Shown here piece after piece: positions 52,340-55,886 of a stretch of 55,886 nucleotides of DNA. How positions within the stretch are numbered: position 1 is the first letter of the stretch; each line of letters begins with the position of its first letter. The stretch lies in the NCBI GenBank assembly GCA_910580015.1, contig CAJTVT010000016.1, forward strand, positions 1 through 55,886, read 5' to 3'. Source of the DNA: an uncultured Lachnospiraceae bacterium. Lineage in GTDB: Bacteria > Bacillota > Clostridia > Lachnospirales > Lachnospiraceae. The translations under genes and the position numbers were made by a program. The notes under the pieces are model-generated. The model saw only the letters and a program-made list of their open reading frames with translations, was not told the DNA's origin and did not search any database.

Positions 52340-52545
52340 AGATGCTTAAATTCGAAGCAAAATGCCCTTATGAGATCGGGGATCAGGTGCGGTTCGAGAA
52401 GGGCGGCAAATTGAAGATTATGGAAATTACTGACATTTTGACACAGATCAGTGCAAAGACTGGACATATTAAATTTATTTTGGAGTTGGACGGTTGGTAT
52501 AAATTAGATACCGATTTACACGCGGTAGATGCGCCGCGCACCTAG
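52336..52545 (+). CDS. Small hypothetical protein between parA and parB (69 aa)
   Basis: 69 residues, beta-rich: IGDQVRFEKGGKLKIMEI and a final HAVDAPRT. It overlaps the parA stop (ATGA), so it is coupled to it. Looks like a small barrel but no family is recognised. Confidence 0.65.
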   Translation: MKMLKFEAKCPYEIGDQVRFEKGGKLKIMEITDILTQISAKTGHIKFILELDGWYKLDTDLHAVDAPRT

Positions 52546-52559
52546 TAAATATTGAGCGA

Positions 52560-52576
52560 GTACCCAAATAGGGTAC
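52560..52576. promoter_or_regulatory. GTACCC palindrome upstream of parB
   Basis: GTACCC-AAATA-GGGTAC, perfect 6-bp arms, 19 nt before the parB start. A candidate partition site or ParB/regulator operator. It is the only such copy noticed by eye in the element. Confidence 0.4.
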
Positions 52577-52594
52577 AAGGCAAAGGAGGCAATC

Positions 52595-54064
52595 ATGGCT
52601 TTTGATATGAGAAATTTTTTAAATGCTGAGAGCAAGAAAGATATGAAAAGCGATTGGAAACCGATCAAGGTAAGTGTAAGGAAGTTAAGGCCAGCACCAG
52701 ATAAGAAAAACTTTTACCATGCAGAAGACAAGGAAATTAAAGACATTGCGGAAAGTATAGAGTTAATCGGTTTGCAGCAGTACCCAGTGATTAAACTGGT
52801 AGAGGGTACAGATGAATATGAGGTTATAGCTGGACACAAACGGCGGCTTGCGGTTTTGCGGTTACTGGAGGAAGGCAAAACGGAATATGAAATGATCCCT
52901 TGCAAGATAGAAACGCCGGACGACATAAAAAATGAATTGATTTTAATTTTCACCAATTCCACACAGCGGGAAAGAACGGATTATGAGAAGATGCGGGAAA
53001 TTGAGCGAGTGAGGGAACTTTTAGCAGAATATCAGAAAACTCATGAATTAACTGGACGCAGGCAAAGCATTATTGCTCAGATTTTGGGAACCAACAAAAC
53101 GAAAGTGGGCACATTGGATAACATCAATAACAATCTGATTGAGCCGTTTAAGGAAGAATTTGCAGCAGGGAAAATCAGCACAAGCGCAGCGAATGAGATC
53201 GCTGGTTTAGAGGCTAATGCGCAGCAGGAATTATATGAAACCTACAAAGCAACTGGAACATTGATTGCGAAGGATGCGAAAGCCCTGAAAGAAGTATTTC
53301 CTGCTGATTACCCTGAAAATTTAAAATTAGAAGCAAGACAGTACGCAGCAGAAATTGGCATCAGCATAGAAGATGCAGCAGGCATTATATCAGAACACCA
53401 CAAGGGAGCACAGGAGGCGCCGAAAGATGCAAAGACGATTAAAAAAAACACGCTGAAGCCGGAAAAAGAGCAGAAACAGGCGCAGGATAGGACAGAAAGC
53501 GATTTTATGAATGAACCAGAAACCAAAGTAACTTATAACGCGCCTGCGCCGGACAGTACAGACCGCAAAAGCCTTATCATTAATGGCAAAATCAATATGC
53601 ACAAGGAATATAACGGCATGGCGGTGAATTATTTCATGGGTGCGGTGATCGATTCGGATCTTTTCAGCGTGGAGTTTTGGCAGGGGTGGAAAAAGTGTGT
53701 TACTGAAAATTACGAAAACCCGAAAGAATTATACATAGCAGATTACGTCGGAACCGCAGTCACATACACCATACAGACAGACACAACTGAGAAATGCAAA
53801 GCTATTTTGACTGATACTGGTTTAGAAGTTTTGCGGGAGGCAGCAAGACAAACGGCGGTTATCAGCTATGAAGAACTGGCAGAATTGATCGACATTATGA
53901 TCTATACGAAAGTAATAGAGATTAAAACCATTGAAAGCGATTTGAAGTATTGGGCGGCATGTACTGTTAAGGAGCTGGCAGCAGTAAGCAATTATTTAAC
54001 TGAAAATGAAATTTATATGTTGCAGGATCTTATGATGCGCTGCAAGGAAAGGGTGGGAAAATGA
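52595..54064 (+). CDS. parB: ParB-family partition protein
   Basis: 489 residues. N-terminal ParB/Srx CTPase-like domain: IKDIAESIELIGLQQYPVI, VIAGHKRRLAVLRLL and NSTQRERTDYEKM. An HTH region follows (about 145-210, QSIIAQILGTNKTKV...). A charged linker near 270-315 leads to a further ~170-residue C-terminal domain (INGKINMHKEYN... to the end) that ordinary ParB proteins lack. Start ATG at 52595 after AAAGGAGG. The stop overlaps the next gene's start. Confidence 0.92.
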   Translation: MAFDMRNFLNAESKKDMKSDWKPIKVSVRKLRPAPDKKNFYHAEDKEIKDIAESIELIGLQQYPVIKLVEGTDEYEVIAGHKRRLAVLRLLEEGKTEYEMIPCKIETPDDIKNELILIFTNSTQRERTDYEKMREIERVRELLAEYQKTHELTGRRQSIIAQILGTNKTKVGTLDNINNNLIEPFKEEFAAGKISTSAANEIAGLEANAQQELYETYKATGTLIAKDAKALKEVFPADYPENLKLEARQYAAEIGISIEDAAGIISEHHKGAQEAPKDAKTIKKNTLKPEKEQKQAQDRTESDFMNEPETKVTYNAPAPDSTDRKSLIINGKINMHKEYNGMAVNYFMGAVIDSDLFSVEFWQGWKKCVTENYENPKELYIADYVGTAVTYTIQTDTTEKCKAILTDTGLEVLREAARQTAVISYEELAELIDIMIYTKVIEIKTIESDLKYWAACTVKELAAVSNYLTENEIYMLQDLMMRCKERVGK

Positions 54065-54423
54065 GCATATGGCAGAGAGGGGCGGCAGGTTTTTTCCCTG
54101 CTGCACGAAAAGAAAATAAATTAGTTTATATATGTAGTCCATACAAAGGCAACACATATCAGAGGTTCCGTAACATTACATATGCGCGGCATATAACCCG
54201 CATAGCGTTGGAATTGGGCTATACGCCGATTGCCACACACTTATATTTACCGCAGATATTAAATGATGATATACCAGCACAACGGCGGCGCGGCTTGAAA
54301 GCTGGTAAAGACATTCTAAACACCTGTGGAACAATCATTATAGGTGCTAGATACGGCATCAGCGAGGGAATGGCAGAAGAAATAAAGGGATCAGCCAGAA
54401 AGGATATTATTATTGTGATTTAA
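54061..54423 (+). CDS. DUF4406-like protein (nucleoside deoxyribosyltransferase fold)
   Basis: 120 residues with LVYICSPYKGNTYQRFRNI, the LELGYTPIATHLYLPQIL segment and a closing SEGMAEEI, the pattern of DUF4406 phage proteins related to nucleoside 2-deoxyribosyltransferases. Function in phages is unproven. ATG at 54061 overlaps the parB stop by four bases. Confidence 0.8.
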   Translation: MSIWQRGAAGFFPAARKENKLVYICSPYKGNTYQRFRNITYARHITRIALELGYTPIATHLYLPQILNDDIPAQRRRGLKAGKDILNTCGTIIIGARYGISEGMAEEIKGSARKDIIIVI

Positions 54424-54444
54424 CAGTATGAAAGGGAGCGGGAC

Positions 54445-54768
54445 ATGACGGAACGTGAAATATGCCATTCTTATCATAATGCAAAGCATAAGGCGCAGCA
54501 AATACAGATACTTGCAGATTTAAACGGAATAAACATTTTGGAAATAATCAATATTTTGGCGCGTAACGGGGAAAAACTGCCGGAAACGACTTTAAATAAG
54601 CTGTATGCGAAGCTTGACAGGATAGAAACGCAGATAAGAGAAAAAGAATGGGAATATAAGGCAATCGCAGCAGCGCTAAAAGGCGGAAATATGAATAAGG
54701 AGGAAGAAAATGGACAAAGAACAGAAAGCATTTACAGACAGCGGAAGGCAGGCAGCGTATCTGTATAA
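54445..54768 (+). CDS. Hypothetical protein of the mobile element (107 aa)
   Basis: 107 residues, helical, with two coiled segments (LADLNGINILEIINILARNG and LDRIETQIREKEWEYKAI). AAAGGGAGCGG precedes the ATG. Its last 20 codons overlap the next small gene in another frame, as is common in compact phage regions. Not recognised. Confidence 0.6.
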   Translation: MTEREICHSYHNAKHKAQQIQILADLNGINILEIINILARNGEKLPETTLNKLYAKLDRIETQIREKEWEYKAIAAALKGGNMNKEEENGQRTESIYRQRKAGSVSV

Positions 54769-54899
54769 TGGCGCATTTGAAGTGTTTAAAAACAGCGAGA
54801 AGGCAGAACGAATCGTATTCTTGTTTTTTTTCGGCTTTAATATTTGGCAAAGAGAAAACAGTATCAATGTTATTCCATATGTTTGAAGATAAAGAGTAA
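54710..54899 (+). pseudogene. Small phage-like ORF frameshifted at a T8 run
   Basis: ATG at 54710 with AAGGAGGAAG upstream. As read the frame stops at 54886 after 58 residues with an implausible end. If one T is removed from the eight-T run at about 54823-54830, the frame runs on as FGKEKTVSMLFHMFEDKE and stops at 54899, directly before the next ribosome binding site. So this is either a true indel, a sequencing error in a homopolymer, or slippage used by the element. Confidence 0.55.
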
Positions 54900-54912
54900 G
54901 GAGACAGTAACT

Positions 54913-55161
54913 ATGACAAAAGGGTTAAAGTTAAATAGGCAGCAGTACAAAAGTGTAAAACGCATGGATCATAAGCAAATGGAAGATTTTATTTGCAATA
55001 TGTATAACGAGGGGTATGCAGATGGCAAGGCGGCAGCAGAACCGAAGATAAAGCCCTCTGATATTGCATCAGTTTTAATTGAAATCAAGGGCATAGGCAC
55101 AAAGAAAGCAGCGGAAATTATGGCAGCGGTAAACAAATTGTATGAAAGGGGCACAGAATGA
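54913..55161 (+). CDS. Hypothetical protein with helix-hairpin-helix-like end (82 aa)
   Basis: 82 residues. N-terminal basic helix, then YNEGYADGKAA and a C-terminal ALIEIKGIGTKKAAEIM-like stretch (read as VLIEIKGIGTKKAAEIMAA). The IKGIGTKKA motif is a helix-hairpin-helix signature for non-specific DNA contact. Start ATG at 54913 after AAGGAGACAG. The stop overlaps the next start. Confidence 0.65.
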   Translation: MTKGLKLNRQQYKSVKRMDHKQMEDFICNMYNEGYADGKAAAEPKIKPSDIASVLIEIKGIGTKKAAEIMAAVNKLYERGTE

Positions 55162-55601
55162 TGTTATATGAGCAGGTGGAGAAAAGGGAAAAAGAGGAGC
55201 GTGGTGGTGGGGGGGTTACGACAGCAACGGGCAGTTGTAAATTTTGCAGGCAGGTAGCAACGTGCAAAGTATTAGATGAATGGAACAGGGAGGAAATAGA
55301 CGAACTGGTAACCGAAACTTGTAAATGTGTAGATGCCAGAATCTATGTAAATAAAAAAAGACAGAAAGAAAGAGCCAACCATCAAATTGATTTATTATTT
55401 GGTGAAAACAATAAAAGTGTTACGGTTCCTGATGCAGCATTAAACCTATTGCATGAAGCTGTTAATCCAATATGTGAAGGTATCATGCAATGTATGGCGA
55501 TAGACATCGGAAATGGTGTTAAGGGCAAGATCAACATTACCTCAAAGGGCATTATAAAGGTAGCACGTACAAAGACAGATAAAAGTACATACGAGGCGTA
55601 A
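55158..55601 (+). CDS. Hypothetical Cys-containing phage-like protein (147 aa)
   Basis: 147 residues. A glycine run (ERGGGGVTT) leads into SCKFCRQVATCKV and TETCKCVDARI, a probable small zinc site of the kind seen in phage hypothetical proteins. A basic helix and a beta-rich end (KGKINITSKGIIKV) follow. ATGATG start overlaps the previous stop by four bases. Function unknown. Confidence 0.65.
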   Translation: MMLYEQVEKREKEERGGGGVTTATGSCKFCRQVATCKVLDEWNREEIDELVTETCKCVDARIYVNKKRQKERANHQIDLLFGENNKSVTVPDAALNLLHEAVNPICEGIMQCMAIDIGNGVKGKINITSKGIIKVARTKTDKSTYEA

Positions 55602-55629
55602 CAGGGGAGAGCGTGAATAAATCAGAAGT

Positions 55630-55722
55630 TTGTCCGATAGCGAGAAGGAGACCATCAAGGCAATGCCAAACTTTGACCCTGAAGTTTTTAAAGCGTGTAC
55701 GGGAATTAAGGTAGAAGAATAA
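55630..55722 (+). CDS. Possible tiny ORF (30 aa), TTG start
   Basis: Reads SDSEKETIKAMPNFDPEV to a stop at 55722, a sensible protein-like stretch with no internal stop. The only start in frame is TTG at 55630 with a poor site. A GTG at 55610 with GGGGAGAG upstream is in another frame. It may be a short gene disturbed by a one- or two-base change near 55626. Confidence 0.35.
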   Translation: MSDSEKETIKAMPNFDPEVFKACTGIKVEE

Positions 55723-55823
55723 TGAAATTTTATTTTGAAAGGGGGTGGAAATCAGGATGGCAAGAAGCAGATTATGATGACAACATTGAGCCAGAGGAAG
55801 AACCAGAATGGACGCTTAATTAG
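55722..55823 (+). CDS. Possible tiny ORF (33 aa)
   Basis: ATG at 55722 overlaps the preceding TAA (TAATG). Codes an acidic 33-residue protein (ending EEEPEWTLN). No strong ribosome binding site, so expression would depend on coupling. Not recognised. Confidence 0.35.
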   Translation: MKFYFERGWKSGWQEADYDDNIEPEEEPEWTLN

Positions 55824-55868
55824 ACAGCATTATAAGTTGTATGATAGGGAATAGAGGAGTGTAGCAAA

Positions 55869-55886
55869 ATGAAAAGAGTATTTGTG
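55869..55886 (+). CDS. Start of a further gene, cut by the window end
   Basis: ATG at 55869 with GAGGAG 9 nt upstream. Six codons visible (MKRVFV). Product cannot be judged. Confidence 0.5.

Noticed and set aside
1..55886. CRISPR array, rRNA genes, T-box or known metabolite riboswitch
   Set aside because: No regularly spaced repeats, no rRNA sequence and no recognisable riboswitch core seen by eye.

Overview
The window reads as a chromosomal segment of a gut-type Clostridium relative, most likely a Lachnospiraceae. Grounds: moderate-to-low GC, strong AGGAGG-type ribosome binding sites, AgrC/AgrA-style GHKL kinases with LytTR regulators, a GH42 beta-galactosidase, CUT1 sugar ABC genes, and a tRNA-Tyr without encoded CCA. 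This is inferred from gene content, not from a marker gene.

Left region (1-10.7 kb, all minus strand): a nonribosomal peptide locus. In transcription order it holds an Sfp-type phosphopantetheinyl transferase, a LytTR regulator and GHKL kinase pair, a terminator, a second LytTR/GHKL pair, a membrane acyltransferase, and a nonribosomal peptide synthetase whose 3' end leaves the window. The visible synthetase is A-T-C-A. Its first A domain has Val where the amino-group-binding Asp normally sits. Two pairs of direct repeats with an exact 21-bp period, the geometry of LytTR operators, lie in front of the second regulator gene and the second kinase gene. No agrB is present, so the peptide or acyl-peptide product is a candidate ligand for the kinases. 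This is the most interesting system here.

Middle region (10.7-47.6 kb): ordinary chromosome with islands of interest. It starts with an IS256-type transposase remnant and an orphan LytTR regulator with Glu at the phosphoacceptor site. Then come tRNA-Tyr, a GH13 glucosidase and a sodium symporter; a TerD / AIM24 / AAA-ATPase trio; and a YdjM-like protein. Next is a sugar-type ABC operon whose binding protein carries an extra N-terminal propeller-like domain and whose operon ends in a HlyD-like adaptor and a MacB-like membrane protein. A PhoB-type two-component system diverges from it across a symmetric promoter with four TTAGAGA half-sites. Further right lie a HicAB toxin-antitoxin pair, a divergent Ham1/RdgB protein with a SNF2 helicase, a Zn-dependent phospholipase C-like protein, and a tightly overlapped patatin-sbcD-sbcC-phosphatase-dehydrogenase operon. 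The stretch ends with a candidate small RNA, and a zinc-ribbon/PH-like protein downstream of a GH42 beta-galactosidase.

Right region (47.7 kb to the end, all plus strand): part of a mobile element, probably phage-plasmid or integrative. It begins after two tandem terminators and carries a small HTH protein, an HUH rolling-circle-type Rep, a radical SAM protein, a phage-type adenine methyltransferase, ParA and ParB, a DUF4406-type protein and many small phage-like ORFs. One of these is frameshifted at a T8 run. No integrase, capsid or conjugation gene is visible in the window.
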